NCBI GenBank assembly: GCA_023266695.1
Contig: JAHFPO010000003.1
Coordinates: 1 to 32,103, forward strand
DNA: 32,103 nt
Direction: 5' to 3'
DNA from: Hyphomicrobiales bacterium
Lineage (GTDB): Bacteria > Pseudomonadota > Alphaproteobacteria > Rhizobiales > Xanthobacteraceae
A program made the translations under genes and the position numbers. The notes under the pieces were generated by a model. The model saw only the letters and a list, made by a program, of their open reading frames with translations. It was not told the DNA's origin and ran no database searches. Shown piece after piece: positions 19,360 through 28,793 of this stretch; position 1 is the stretch's first letter, and each line of letters starts with the position of its first letter.

Positions 19360-20721
19360 ATGCTCGGCCACTTCGACATGATCGCCATCGTGATCATCCT
19401 GCTCGCGCTCGTGTTCGCGGGCGTCCATATCGCAATTTCGCTGGGAATTACCGCGGCGCTCGGCGTTTATCTCATGACCCGCGATATCGAGGTGGTACGC
19501 GCCTTTGTCGCCAGCACAGCTTACGAGGCGTTGCGCGACTACGTGTTCGCCGTCATCCCGCTGTTCATGCTGATGGGCGACTTTTTGGCAAAATGCGGGG
19601 CGGCGCGCGATCTCTACGCGCTCGGGAATCGCGTGAGCAAATGGCTGCCGGGACGGCTCGCTGTCGCGACCATCGTCAGCAATGCCTTGTTCGGTTTCGT
19701 CACCGGCGTCAGCATCGCGGCCGCTGCCGCGTTCTCGCGCATCGCCTATCCGGAAATGCGGCGCTACGGCTACCGGCGCGATTTTGCGCTCGGCTGCGTC
19801 GCCGGCAGCGCCTGTCTCGGGATGTTGATACCGCCGTCGGTCCTGATGATCGTGTGGTGCGTGCTGACGGAGCTCTCGATCGGTAAGCTGTTCCTGGCCG
19901 GTGTCATTCCCGGATTCATCGCGGCCGGCGGGATGATCGCCTATGTGGTTGTCGCGGCCAAGCTCAAGCCCGAGCTCGTCGGCGGAACAAGCTCCCGTTT
20001 AGCTACCCGCCCGCTCAGCGCGGACGTCGCCGGCGCGCGCGCCTCGCCTTCGATCGAGGACGAGGAATCGATCGGCGCCATGCTCGCCAGCACCTTGCTC
20101 GTCGTCCTTCTCGTTGCCGGCACGCTCGGTGCGATCTGGCTCGGCCTCTGCACGCCGACCGAGGGTGCCGGTGTGGGGGCGGTCGGAGCGCTCATCCTCG
20201 CGGTGATCAAGGGGATCAAGCCGCGCGAGGTCTGGCAGGTGGTCCTGGACGTCGGCCGCACCTCCGGCCCTCTGCTGTTGCTCTTGTTCTGCGCCCAGCT
20301 CTATTCGCGTGTCTTGTCGATGACCGGATTCACCGAAGCGGCCAAGACCTTCCTGCTTGCCACCGGCGCCGGCCCATGGGGCATCCTGCTGGTGATGGTG
20401 GCGATCTGGTTCGTGCTTGGTTGTTTGATCGACTCGATCTCCATCATTCTCCTGACCGTGCCGATCTTCGCGCCGATCGCGATGCAGCTCGGCTTCGATC
20501 CGCTCGCGTTCGCGATCATGGGCATTCTGGCGATCGAGACCGGCCTGCTGACGCCGCCGTTCGGCATCCTGGTGTTCACGGTGAAAGCCGCGGTACCCGA
20601 CCGGAACGTGGAGCTCGCCGAAATCTTCCGCGGCTCGGTCCCCTATTGGATCGTGCTGTTGGCGGTGGTCGTCGCGCTCGCCGTGTTTCCGCAGCTCGCG
20701 ACTTTCCTTCCAAGCCTCTGA
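19360..20721 (+). CDS. TRAP transporter large permease (DctM-like)
   Basis: Multi-TM protein: FAVIPLFMLMGDFLAKCGAARDLYALGNRVSKWLPGRLAVATIVSNALFGFVTGVSIAAAAAFSRIAYPEMRRYGY..., LTPPFGILVFTVKAAVPD. Confidence 0.93.
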   Translation: MLGHFDMIAIVIILLALVFAGVHIAISLGITAALGVYLMTRDIEVVRAFVASTAYEALRDYVFAVIPLFMLMGDFLAKCGAARDLYALGNRVSKWLPGRLAVATIVSNALFGFVTGVSIAAAAAFSRIAYPEMRRYGYRRDFALGCVAGSACLGMLIPPSVLMIVWCVLTELSIGKLFLAGVIPGFIAAGGMIAYVVVAAKLKPELVGGTSSRLATRPLSADVAGARASPSIEDEESIGAMLASTLLVVLLVAGTLGAIWLGLCTPTEGAGVGAVGALILAVIKGIKPREVWQVVLDVGRTSGPLLLLLFCAQLYSRVLSMTGFTEAAKTFLLATGAGPWGILLVMVAIWFVLGCLIDSISIILLTVPIFAPIAMQLGFDPLAFAIMGILAIETGLLTPPFGILVFTVKAAVPDRNVELAEIFRGSVPYWIVLLAVVVALAVFPQLATFLPSL

Positions 20722-20747
20722 GCCGAGGCGCGCAAGAGGCATGAAGC

Positions 20748-22082
20748 ATGGCCGCGAACGAGGTCACGATCGGCAAGGGCGCGGCACTCGCCGCCCACCC
20801 GCTGCGCGGCGCCGTGCTCGGCGAATTGCACGCGCGCCCCTTCACCCCGATCGAGACGCCCCGGCGCGTCCTTCATTTCGCCTTCCTCACCGATAGCGCC
20901 CAGGCGCAAGCCGACCGCAGCGCGCTCTCCGGCTTGTGCTCCACGCGCGGAATGATGCTACCGCCCGCCGGCGCCAAGCATCATCGCTGCGGCTTCGACG
21001 GCGGCGCGCTGCGCTGGGAGAGCCACGCCGAATTCTCGACCTATACCTGGGAGCTGCCGGCGCAGAGGCCGTCCGGTGCGGCGCAGCCGTTCGACCCGCC
21101 GGCCGCCATGCTGGCTCATCCCATGGGCCTCCTGCCCCAGCCCGGCCCGCTGCTCGTCGCGATCGACCTCCATCTCGTCATCTCCGATGCGAGCATCGTG
21201 GTCGAGGATATTTTCGATCATGCCAGCCGGGCGCGCGCCGAGGTGCACGAGGGCGCGGCCGAGATCGCGACCGACTTCCAGACCGACGAAGCGGGTTTTG
21301 TGCGCATTCTCGTGCTCGACCGCGCTCTCGGCGCCGATCGCGCGGGCGCGCTGGTGCAACGCGTGCTCGAGCTCGAGACCTACCGCACGCTCGCGCTCCT
21401 CGGCCTGCCGGAGGCGGGAAGGCTCGCGCCTTCGGTGCGCAAGATCGAGACCGGGCTCGCCGCGGTGACCGAGAAGATGCGGACGAGCGAGGGCCTCGCC
21501 GCCAATCACGAGCTCTTGGACAAGCTTACCGCGCTCGCCTCCGAGCTCGAGGCGGGCGCCGCCGCTTCGCAATTCCGCTTCGGCGCCAGCCGCGCCTATT
21601 ACGAGATCGTGCGCCTGCGCCTCCAAACGATCGGCGAGAAGCCGGTCAAGGGCTTTCCGACCTGGTCGCAGTTTCTCGACCGGCGGATGGCGCCGGCCAT
21701 GCGCACCTGCGTGACCCTGGAGGAACGGCAGGAGAATTTGTCGGAGAAGCTCGCGCGCGCCGCCCAGCTCTTGCGCACGCGCGTCGACATCGCGCTCGAG
21801 CAGCAGAACCGCGACCTCCTCACCACCATGAACGAGCGGGCACGCATGCAGCTCCGCCTGCAACAGACGGTCGAAGGCCTGTCGGTGGCGGCGATCAGTT
21901 ATTATCTGGTGGGACTGATCGGCTATCTCCTGAAGGGCGCACACGACGCCGGCTTCAAGCTCAATGTCGAGCTTGGAACCGCGATTTCGGTTCCGGTCGT
22001 CGTGCTCTTCGTCGCCCTCGTCGTATGGCGCATCCGCAAGCGCTACGACGAGCGTTCGGGCGCAAGTGGTGCTGGCGTATAG
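20748..22082 (+). CDS. DUF3422 family membrane protein
   Basis: HPLRGAVLGELHARPFTPIETPRRVLHFAFLTD N-terminus and a C-terminal TM pair (VAAISYYLVGLIGYLLKG...ISVPVVVLFVALVVWRIRKRY), typical of DUF3422. Confidence 0.85.
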   Translation: MAANEVTIGKGAALAAHPLRGAVLGELHARPFTPIETPRRVLHFAFLTDSAQAQADRSALSGLCSTRGMMLPPAGAKHHRCGFDGGALRWESHAEFSTYTWELPAQRPSGAAQPFDPPAAMLAHPMGLLPQPGPLLVAIDLHLVISDASIVVEDIFDHASRARAEVHEGAAEIATDFQTDEAGFVRILVLDRALGADRAGALVQRVLELETYRTLALLGLPEAGRLAPSVRKIETGLAAVTEKMRTSEGLAANHELLDKLTALASELEAGAAASQFRFGASRAYYEIVRLRLQTIGEKPVKGFPTWSQFLDRRMAPAMRTCVTLEERQENLSEKLARAAQLLRTRVDIALEQQNRDLLTTMNERARMQLRLQQTVEGLSVAAISYYLVGLIGYLLKGAHDAGFKLNVELGTAISVPVVVLFVALVVWRIRKRYDERSGASGAGV

Positions 22083-22183
22083 GGTTTCCGTCTTTCGAAC
22101 CACGGACGCGGCACATAATCCCACGGCTGATCCAACAATCGACCGTGTATACTCGGCCGTCGTTTCAACGCCGGGTATCCCTC

Positions 22184-23920
22184 ATGCGCCGCGCTCTCGA
22201 AATTCTCCGCGTTTTTCTCGCTTTGTCGCTCCCCTACTTCCGCTCCGAGGAGCGCTGGCGGGCCCGCGGCCTCCTCGCCGGCGTCGTGGTCGCGGAATTC
22301 GGCGTGGTCTACGCCCTCGTCGTCTTCAATCACTGGAACGGCTACTTCTTCAATGCGATCCAGGACCGCAACTGGGACGCGTTCCTGTTCTCGCTCGTAC
22401 TCTTCATCGGGATCGCGGCGTGGACGGTCCTCGCCACCAGCGCGCAGTTCTTCTTCGGCCAGCGCCTGATCCTCGGCTGGCGGCGCTGGCTGACCGAGCA
22501 CTTCGTCGGCCTGTGGATGGCGAACGGACGCCACTACCGCGTCGAGCAGCGCTATCCCGAAATCGACAACGTGCACTTGAGGATCGCCAACGACATTTTG
22601 ATCTTCCTGCAGAAGACCCATGACCTCGGCTACAATCTCTTGGGCAGCCTGATCGCGCTCACCTCGTTCGCCTATATTTTATGGGGCCTATCGAACGTGG
22701 CGCCGTTCGTCGTGTTCGGCACCGATCTCACCTTTCCCGGCTATCTGTTCTGGATCGCGATCGTCTACGCCGGCGCCGGCACGCTGATCGCCCACCTCAT
22801 CGGCCAGCCGCTGATCCAGCTCAACTTCAACCAGCAGCGTTTCGAATCCGACTATCGCTTCGCGATCGTGCGCGTGCTCGACCACGCCGAGCCGGTCGCG
22901 CTCATGCGCGGCGAGGACATCGAGCGCGGCGTGCTCGACCGGCGCTTTTCGAACCTGGTGCGCAATTGGCTCAACCTCATCCGCCGCGGCACCGGGCTCA
23001 CCGGCTTCACCGCCAGCTACGCCCAGGCCTCGGTCGTGTTTCCGTTCCTGGTGGCGAGTCCCGCTTATTTCGTCGGCGTGATCCCGCTCGGCGTCCTCAT
23101 GCAATCCGCGCTCGCCTTCCAGCGGGTCGACATCGCCTTCGCCTTTATTCTGCATTCCTACGCGCGGATCGCCGAATGGAAGGCATCCATGGACCGGGTG
23201 GCGCAGCTTCGCGCCGCGTTGAAGACCGTGGATGCGCCGCGCGATCCGGCGAGCGAGATCGCCGTTGCGTTCCGGCCGCAAGGGGGAATTTCGGTCAAGG
23301 ACCTGGTGGTACGGACGCCGTCCGGCGCGCCGATCGCCCGGGTGCCTGACTTCGCGCTCAAGGCGGGCGAGCGGGCGCTCATCACCGGCCCCTCGGGCGC
23401 GGGCAAGTCGAGCGTCTTGCGCGCGCTCGCGGGCCTGTGGCCGAACGGCCATGGCCGGATCGAGCTGCCGCACGGGCTCGAATTCCTGGCGTTGCCGCAG
23501 CAGATGTATTTCCCGCTCGGGACCTTGCGCTCGGCGATCACCTACCCGCTGCCGCCGGAGAAGGTCGGCAAGGAGCGCTTGCGGTCCGTGCTGGAGTCGT
23601 TCGGACTCGGGCATCTCATCTTGCGCCTCGACGAGGAAGGCGACTGGTCGGTTCTGCTTGCGGGCGGCGAGCAGCAGCGCGTCGCCTTCGCGCGCGCCGT
23701 GCTCAGAGAACCCGATCTTCTGCTGCTCGACGAGGCGACCTCGAATCTCGACGAGGCGACGAGCCGGGGGCTCTACCGCGCGCTCTGCGATGAACTGCCA
23801 CGGGCAACCGTGATTTCGTTCCGGCGGTCGGCGGGGCCAGCCGATCCCCACTGGCACACGATCGAGCTTCCGGCCGGCTTGGGCCTGGCGCCGGCGCGCG
23901 CGGCGGTCGCGCCCGCCTGA
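22184..23920 (+). CDS. ABC transporter, fused TM domain + ATPase (YddA/SbmA-BacA-like)
   Basis: ATG at 22184 inside ORF 20936..23920. LALSLPYFRSEERWRARGLL, NHWNGYFFNAIQDRNWDAF, Walker A GPSGAGKSS, signature LAGGEQQRV, Walker B LLLLDEATSNLDE. Confidence 0.9.
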   Translation: MRRALEILRVFLALSLPYFRSEERWRARGLLAGVVVAEFGVVYALVVFNHWNGYFFNAIQDRNWDAFLFSLVLFIGIAAWTVLATSAQFFFGQRLILGWRRWLTEHFVGLWMANGRHYRVEQRYPEIDNVHLRIANDILIFLQKTHDLGYNLLGSLIALTSFAYILWGLSNVAPFVVFGTDLTFPGYLFWIAIVYAGAGTLIAHLIGQPLIQLNFNQQRFESDYRFAIVRVLDHAEPVALMRGEDIERGVLDRRFSNLVRNWLNLIRRGTGLTGFTASYAQASVVFPFLVASPAYFVGVIPLGVLMQSALAFQRVDIAFAFILHSYARIAEWKASMDRVAQLRAALKTVDAPRDPASEIAVAFRPQGGISVKDLVVRTPSGAPIARVPDFALKAGERALITGPSGAGKSSVLRALAGLWPNGHGRIELPHGLEFLALPQQMYFPLGTLRSAITYPLPPEKVGKERLRSVLESFGLGHLILRLDEEGDWSVLLAGGEQQRVAFARAVLREPDLLLLDEATSNLDEATSRGLYRALCDELPRATVISFRRSAGPADPHWHTIELPAGLGLAPARAAVAPA

Positions 23921-23968
23921 AAAATCCGGCAGGGTGTGATAGTCGTGGCCGCCCGAGGAGACGCGCCC

Positions 23969-24538
23969 GTGAACAAGCTGAACTACTACACCGACGGCTG
24001 GCCGCTGATCGTGGAGATGTGCCCGTGCGACGTGCACTTCACCGATTTCCTGGCGGAACGCGGCATCAGGAACGCCTCGATCTTCCATTTCGGCACCGGC
24101 ACGCACCATCACGTCGGCATCACCTGCGCCGAGAACGGATCGAACAACGCGGTCATGGGCATCACCGCCTCGATCGAGGAGGCCGAGGCCTATACCAAGC
24201 TCGCGATCGAGAAGCCGAACGTCTCGCGCAGCTACAAGGCCTTCTTCGGCGACATCTATCTGCTCGATCGGCGCCTGCTGCCGGAGTTCGACGTGGTCGC
24301 GCTCTTTCACCTGTGCGAGTTCTGGGGACCGGAGAGCGCCGCCTATCACGCCATGACCGACCGGCAGATGCTCGACTTGCTCACCGAGAAGACGCGGCCG
24401 GGCGGGCATATTCTCTTCTATACGAAGTCGATGGCGTTCGACCGCGCCGGGCTGGTGATCGCCCAATGGGCGAAGGAGCGCCCGGTCGAGCGCGAAGGCG
24501 AGTTCAAGACGCTGCTCGTCTATCGCAAGAAGAAGTGA
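23969..24538 (+). CDS. Conserved-looking hypothetical protein, possibly SAM-methyltransferase-like fold (GTG start)
   Basis: MNKLNYYTDGWPLIVEMCPCDVHFTDFLAERGIRNASIFHFGTGTHHHVGITCAENG...; LLTEKTRPGGHILFYTKSMAFD resembles a late methyltransferase strand. Confidence 0.6.
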   Translation: MNKLNYYTDGWPLIVEMCPCDVHFTDFLAERGIRNASIFHFGTGTHHHVGITCAENGSNNAVMGITASIEEAEAYTKLAIEKPNVSRSYKAFFGDIYLLDRRLLPEFDVVALFHLCEFWGPESAAYHAMTDRQMLDLLTEKTRPGGHILFYTKSMAFDRAGLVIAQWAKERPVEREGEFKTLLVYRKKK

Positions 24539-24541
24539 GCC

Positions 24542-25162
24542 TCACATCGGCGGCGTCAGCCCGTCGCGACCGACGTTGATGTTGGCGGCCTCGAACGTGC
24601 CGTCCTCCTTCTTGGTCGCCCTGGGAATCATGATCTTGGCGCCCGGCTTCAGCTCGCTCTTGTCGCCGGGCGCATAAGCGACGATGGGAGCATCGGCAGG
24701 AAGTAGAATCTTCTGCTCGCCGTCCTTGTACTTGAGCGTCAAGGTGTGTCCGCCGCTGACCGACACGACCTCGGCGAGGGCGGCATTGGTCATGGTGCTG
24801 CGGGGCGCGAGATCGAAGGGCTGGTCACCCTCGCCCGTTCCCCGCATGGCCTCGGGGAATATGTGTACGTGGAGGGCGCGCCGGCTGCCGTCGGCCTGCG
24901 GGATGGCGGAGACGCCCACATAAGTGCCCGGCTTCAGGCCCGCGAGCGAAGCCTTGACGAGTGCGCGCACGCTCACGTTGTCCGCTAGCTTCACCTTCAA
25001 TTCGGAACCGTCGCGGGATTTTACGGTCAGTATCTGGCCGTCGACCTTCTCGATGGTACCGCGGATACGGACGGGCGGCTGCTGCGCCGATACCGCCGAT
25101 AGGGCGAGGACCAGCGCCAAGCCGGCCGCGCCAAGCGATTGCAGGATCATCTTGTGTCGCAT
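24542..25162 (-). CDS. Secreted DUF5666-like hypothetical protein
   Basis: Signal peptide (AGLALVLALSAVSAQQ) followed by beta-rich VRIRGTIEKVDGQILTVKSRDGSELKVKLADNVSV. Confidence 0.65.
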   Translation of the reverse strand: MRHKMILQSLGAAGLALVLALSAVSAQQPPVRIRGTIEKVDGQILTVKSRDGSELKVKLADNVSVRALVKASLAGLKPGTYVGVSAIPQADGSRRALHVHIFPEAMRGTGEGDQPFDLAPRSTMTNAALAEVVSVSGGHTLTLKYKDGEQKILLPADAPIVAYAPGDKSELKPGAKIMIPRATKKEDGTFEAANINVGRDGLTPPM

Positions 25163-25239
25163 GTCTTCCTCCCGGATGCACGTCGGGCGGCTTTCCGCCC
25201 TTGGCTCGACCCTAGAACCCCGGGTCGAGGTGGATTATT

Positions 25240-25905
25240 TCAATGCTTGATCGCTTTCGGCGCCCCCGGCTGCTTGAGCGGATGGGCGCGGGCGAAGGCG
25301 TCCTCCTGCAAGCAAGCCTCGGCGATGCGGTGGCAGGTCGGATAGGCCTTGGGATCGAGGTCGAAGAATTGACCGCCCACGGTGTGGCTGACCAGGCAGA
25401 GGTCGGCGAGGGTGACGCGGTCGCCGTGGCAGTAGCGCCCGGTCTCCCTGTCGCGGGCGAGGTGCGTCTCCAGCGCCTTGAAGCCCTCGATGAACCAGTG
25501 GCGCACCCACTTCGTCCGCGCCGGCTCATCCAGCTTCAATTCATGCTCGAGATAATTGCGCACCCGCGGCACGATCAGCGGATGGGCGTCGCAGGCGACG
25601 ATCTGGGCGAGCCCGCGCACGCGGGCGCGCGCGCGCGGCTCCTTCGGCAGGAGCGGCGGCTTGGGATGGATCTCGTCGAGATATTCCAGGATGGCGAGGG
25701 ACTCGTAGAGCACATGGCCGTCGTCCTCCACCAGTGCCGGGATCACCATCAGCGGATTGATCTTGTGATATTCGGCCTTGTTCTGCTCGCCCTGCAGAAG
25801 ATTGACCGGAACCACCTCCGCCTCGACGCCTTTCAAGTTGAGGGCGATGCGGACGCGGAAGCTCGCGAGCGAACGCCAGAACGAAAAAAATTTCATCGCA
25901 TTCAT
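25240..25905 (-). CDS. maiA: Glutathione S-transferase family, maleylacetoacetate isomerase-like
   Basis: KFFSFWRSLASFRVRIALNLKGVEAEVVPVNLLQGEQNKAEYHKINPLMVIPALVEDDGHVLYESLAILEYLDE; zeta-class-like SxxSxRVRIAL motif. Confidence 0.8.
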   Translation of the reverse strand: MNAMKFFSFWRSLASFRVRIALNLKGVEAEVVPVNLLQGEQNKAEYHKINPLMVIPALVEDDGHVLYESLAILEYLDEIHPKPPLLPKEPRARARVRGLAQIVACDAHPLIVPRVRNYLEHELKLDEPARTKWVRHWFIEGFKALETHLARDRETGRYCHGDRVTLADLCLVSHTVGGQFFDLDPKAYPTCHRIAEACLQEDAFARAHPLKQPGAPKAIKH

Positions 25906-25922
25906 CCCTGCTTGAAGCCGAT

Positions 25923-26360
25923 CTAGCCGGCGCCGACCTGGGCCTTGAAGCCCGCCGCCTCGATCCCGGCCACCGCGCAGACCTCGTCCTTGTCGGAGGT
26001 ATCGCCGGAAATGCCGACCGCTCCGACGAGTTCGCCCGCCGCGGTCCGCACGAGAACCCCGCCGGGCACGGGCACCAGGCGTCCGCCGCTCACGGTGACG
26101 ATCGCCGAGACGAAGTGCGGCGCCTTTTGCACGCGTTCGAGGTACTCGCGCGAGCCGAAGCCCATGCCGAGTCCGCCCCAAGCTTTGCCGAAGGCGATGT
26201 CGAAGCGCAGGATCCCGGAGCCGTCCTCGCGCTTGCAGGTGACGAGATGGCCGCCGGCATCGAGCACGGCGACGGTGAGCGGCGCGCATTTGGTTTCGCG
26301 GCCCTTCTTCAGGGCTTCATCGACGATGGTGCTGGCTTGTTTGAGAGTGAGTGCAGGCAT
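25923..26360 (-). CDS. GlcG/HbpS family heme-binding-like protein
   Basis: LTLKQASTIVDEALKKGRETKCAPLTVAVLDAGGHLVTCKREDGSGILRFDIAFGKAWGGLGMG..VPGGVLVR..GAVGISGDTSDKDEVCAVAGI. Confidence 0.88.
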   Translation of the reverse strand: MPALTLKQASTIVDEALKKGRETKCAPLTVAVLDAGGHLVTCKREDGSGILRFDIAFGKAWGGLGMGFGSREYLERVQKAPHFVSAIVTVSGGRLVPVPGGVLVRTAAGELVGAVGISGDTSDKDEVCAVAGIEAAGFKAQVGAG

Positions 26361-26393
26361 GACGACTCCTCGATGACGACGTAGAGCGGCGGA

Positions 26394-27281
26394 TCAACCC
26401 GCCTTGCGGTTTGCCCAATAGACCGAGAGACCAGAATTCTCCCTCGGTCCGAGGCCTTTGCGGCTCGCCTCCTCGAAACAGGCGAGCGTGCGTTCGGTGA
26501 GCGGCAGCTCGACGCCCAGCGCCTTGCCTTCGGCCAGCATCGAGCGGAGGTCCTTGAGCCCGCCGTCGATGTTGAAGGTCACCGGGCCGGGATCGCCGCC
26601 CTTGAGCATGGTGGCGATCGCGGGTCCGCGCACTTTCAGCACATTGGCGCCGCCGGACGTATCGGCGAACAGATCCATCAGACGCACCGGATCGATGCCG
26701 AGCGGGCGGCAGAGCGCCAGCGCCTCGCCGAGCGCCTGCCAATAGATCATGAGCGGAAGATTGATCGCGAGCTTCATGGTGGCGCCGGCGCCGACCGGAC
26801 CCACATGCTCGAGCCGGCGGCAGAGCTCATTGAGGATGGGCTTGGCGCGTTCGGCGTCGGCCGCTTCCGCGCCCAGCAAGCCGATGAGCTTGCCCTGGCG
26901 CGCCGGGCCGACGGTGCCGCCGACCGGACATTCGGCGAAGGCCGCGCCCCTGGCGCGCACCTTGGCGGCGAGCGCCACCGCGGTCTCGGGCCGCACCGTG
27001 CTCATATCGATGAAGAGCTTTCCCTTCACGTCGCCGGCGAGCAGGCCCTTGGAACCGTCATAGACCTCGTCGATCGCCGCGGCGTCGGTGAGGATGGTGA
27101 TGACGGTCTCGACCTTGCTCGCGAGCTCCTGGGGGGAGGCCGCCACCGTGGCGCCCGCATCGGCGAGCGCCTTCGCCTTGGCCGCGCTGCGGTTCCATAC
27201 GGCGAGCTTGTGGCCGGCCTCGATGAGACGCGCGCCGATCGCGGCGCCCATGCGGCCGAGACCGGCGATCCCGATCACCAT
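26394..27281 (-). CDS. NAD(P)-dependent oxidoreductase, 3-hydroxyisobutyrate dehydrogenase family
   Basis: N-terminal Rossmann motif IGIAGLGRMGAAIGARLIEAGH and FAECPVGGTVGPARQGKL; MKLAINLPL. Confidence 0.9.
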   Translation of the reverse strand: MVIGIAGLGRMGAAIGARLIEAGHKLAVWNRSAAKAKALADAGATVAASPQELASKVETVITILTDAAAIDEVYDGSKGLLAGDVKGKLFIDMSTVRPETAVALAAKVRARGAAFAECPVGGTVGPARQGKLIGLLGAEAADAERAKPILNELCRRLEHVGPVGAGATMKLAINLPLMIYWQALGEALALCRPLGIDPVRLMDLFADTSGGANVLKVRGPAIATMLKGGDPGPVTFNIDGGLKDLRSMLAEGKALGVELPLTERTLACFEEASRKGLGPRENSGLSVYWANRKAG

Positions 27282-27389
27282 GACAAGCTTCTCCCCTCCC
27301 CCGCAGCGGTGTTGTTGTGACTGGAGCAGCAATTGCCACCGTTAGCACGCGCGAGCGGCGGTGCCAACGCAACGGCCGGATTCGCCCGC

Positions 27390-28793
27390 TCAAACGGCGA
27401 CTTTTACGAGGAAGCTTTCGATCTCGGCGCGGAGATTCGAGGCGGCGGTCTCGACCGCCTGCGAGGCGGTGAGCACCGTCCCGGCCGACGCGCGCGTCTC
27501 GGTCGCGGCTCCCGCGACCTCGCTCAGCACCGAGACGACCATCTCCGTCCCGCGGGCCGCGTTCGCCACATTGCGCGAAATTTCGCCGGTTGCCGCGCTT
27601 TGCTCTTGCAGGGAAGTGCTCACCGACGAGGTATATTCGTTGATTTCCCGCATGCGTTCCGAAATTCGACGGATCGCCTCGACCGCGCCGGTGGTCGAGG
27701 TCTGCACCGCCAGGATCTGGGCGGCGATCTCCTCGGTCGCCTTCGCGGTCTGCACGGCGAGCGACTTCACTTCCGACGCGACGACCGAAAAACCCCTGCC
27801 CGACTCGCCCGCGCGCGCCGCTTCGATCGTGGCATTGAGGGCGAGAAGGTTGGTTTGCCCGGCGATGTCGCGGATCACGCCCACCACGTCGCCGATCTTC
27901 TGCGCGGCCTCGGCGAGCCCGATGATCTCGTCGTTGGTCGCCTGCGCCTCGCTGGTCGCAATCTGAACCACGTTGCTGGTCTGGGCGAGTTGCTGATTGA
28001 TCTCCGCGATCGAATACGACAATTCCTCGGCGGCGCTCGCCGCCGTCCCGACGTTGCCCGACGCGTCGTTCGACGTGGAAACCGCCCCTTCAGCGCGTTG
28101 CGAGGTTTGGCTGGAGGAGGCGGAGAGCGTGGCCGCGGTCGAGCGCATGGCCACCGCGCTGTCGTTCACGGTCTTGAGCACGGTCTCGACCCGCTCGCGG
28201 AACGAGACGATGGCGGCGTCGACCAACTTGCGGTGCTGCTCCTGCTCGAACAGCGTGGCATTCTGCTTCTCGGCACGCTGTCGCTCGGTGATGTCGTCGT
28301 GCGTGGAGACCCATCCACCGTTCGGCATCGATTTGTTGGTGATGGAGATGGTCCGTCCGTCGGGAAGCTCGATCATCTTGGTTTCGGCTCTTTCGTCGCC
28401 GAACTTGGCGATGTCTGGATCTCCCCTGAAGTTCCCGGCCTGGTCGACGAATTTGGCGGCGTATTGGCCCGGATTCCCTTTGAAGGTCCCGGCCGTCTTC
28501 CGAAGTTGCAAAAGATCGCGAAGCGTGCAGCCGAGCTTCACATTCTCAGGTGACAACTTGTACATCTGAACGTACTGCTTGTTGCAGATGATCAGTCGCC
28601 CCTTGGAATCGAACATGCAAAGGCCCTGCGACATATTGTTGAGGGCCGCGGTAAAATGCAGATTTTGCTCGCGCAGTCGGCGGCTGACGAAGGCGCCGAC
28701 GAGATACAGCACGAGGAGCGACAGAGTGCCGACCGTGACAACAATCAGCTGCCAGTCGTGCTCGCCCGCGAAGGAGGAGAGAAATTGGAACAT
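27390..28793 (-). CDS. Methyl-accepting chemotaxis protein with a single N-terminal TM and a PAS domain
   Basis: TM segment [61 protein letters not shown] hairpin [40 protein letters not shown]. Confidence 0.92.
   Translation of the reverse strand: MFQFLSSFAGEHDWQLIVVTVGTLSLLVLYLVGAFVSRRLREQNLHFTAALNNMSQGLCMFDSKGRLIICNKQYVQMYKLSPENVKLGCTLRDLLQLRKTAGTFKGNPGQYAAKFVDQAGNFRGDPDIAKFGDERAETKMIELPDGRTISITNKSMPNGGWVSTHDDITERQRAEKQNATLFEQEQHRKLVDAAIVSFRERVETVLKTVNDSAVAMRSTAATLSASSSQTSQRAEGAVSTSNDASGNVGTAASAAEELSYSIAEINQQLAQTSNVVQIATSEAQATNDEIIGLAEAAQKIGDVVGVIRDIAGQTNLLALNATIEAARAGESGRGFSVVASEVKSLAVQTAKATEEIAAQILAVQTSTTGAVEAIRRISERMREINEYTSSVSTSLQEQSAATGEISRNVANAARGTEMVVSVLSEVAGAATETRASAGTVLTASQAVETAASNLRAEIESFLVKVAV

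Noticed and set aside
20936-22183. N-terminal 416 aa of the 994-aa ORF 20936..23920
   Set aside because: This part is out of frame with the DUF3422 gene and Arg-rich. The real ABC transporter starts at ATG 22184, so there is no DUF3422-ABC fusion.
22688-24466. 592-aa minus-strand ORF antisense to the ABC exporter and the following gene
   Set aside because: It spans two real genes on the opposite strand and has composition typical of a spurious mirror frame.
25205-25229. Inverted repeat CTCGACCC...GGGTCGAG as a rho-independent terminator
   Set aside because: Only an 8-bp stem with a 9-nt loop and no T-tract on either strand; insufficient to call a terminator.
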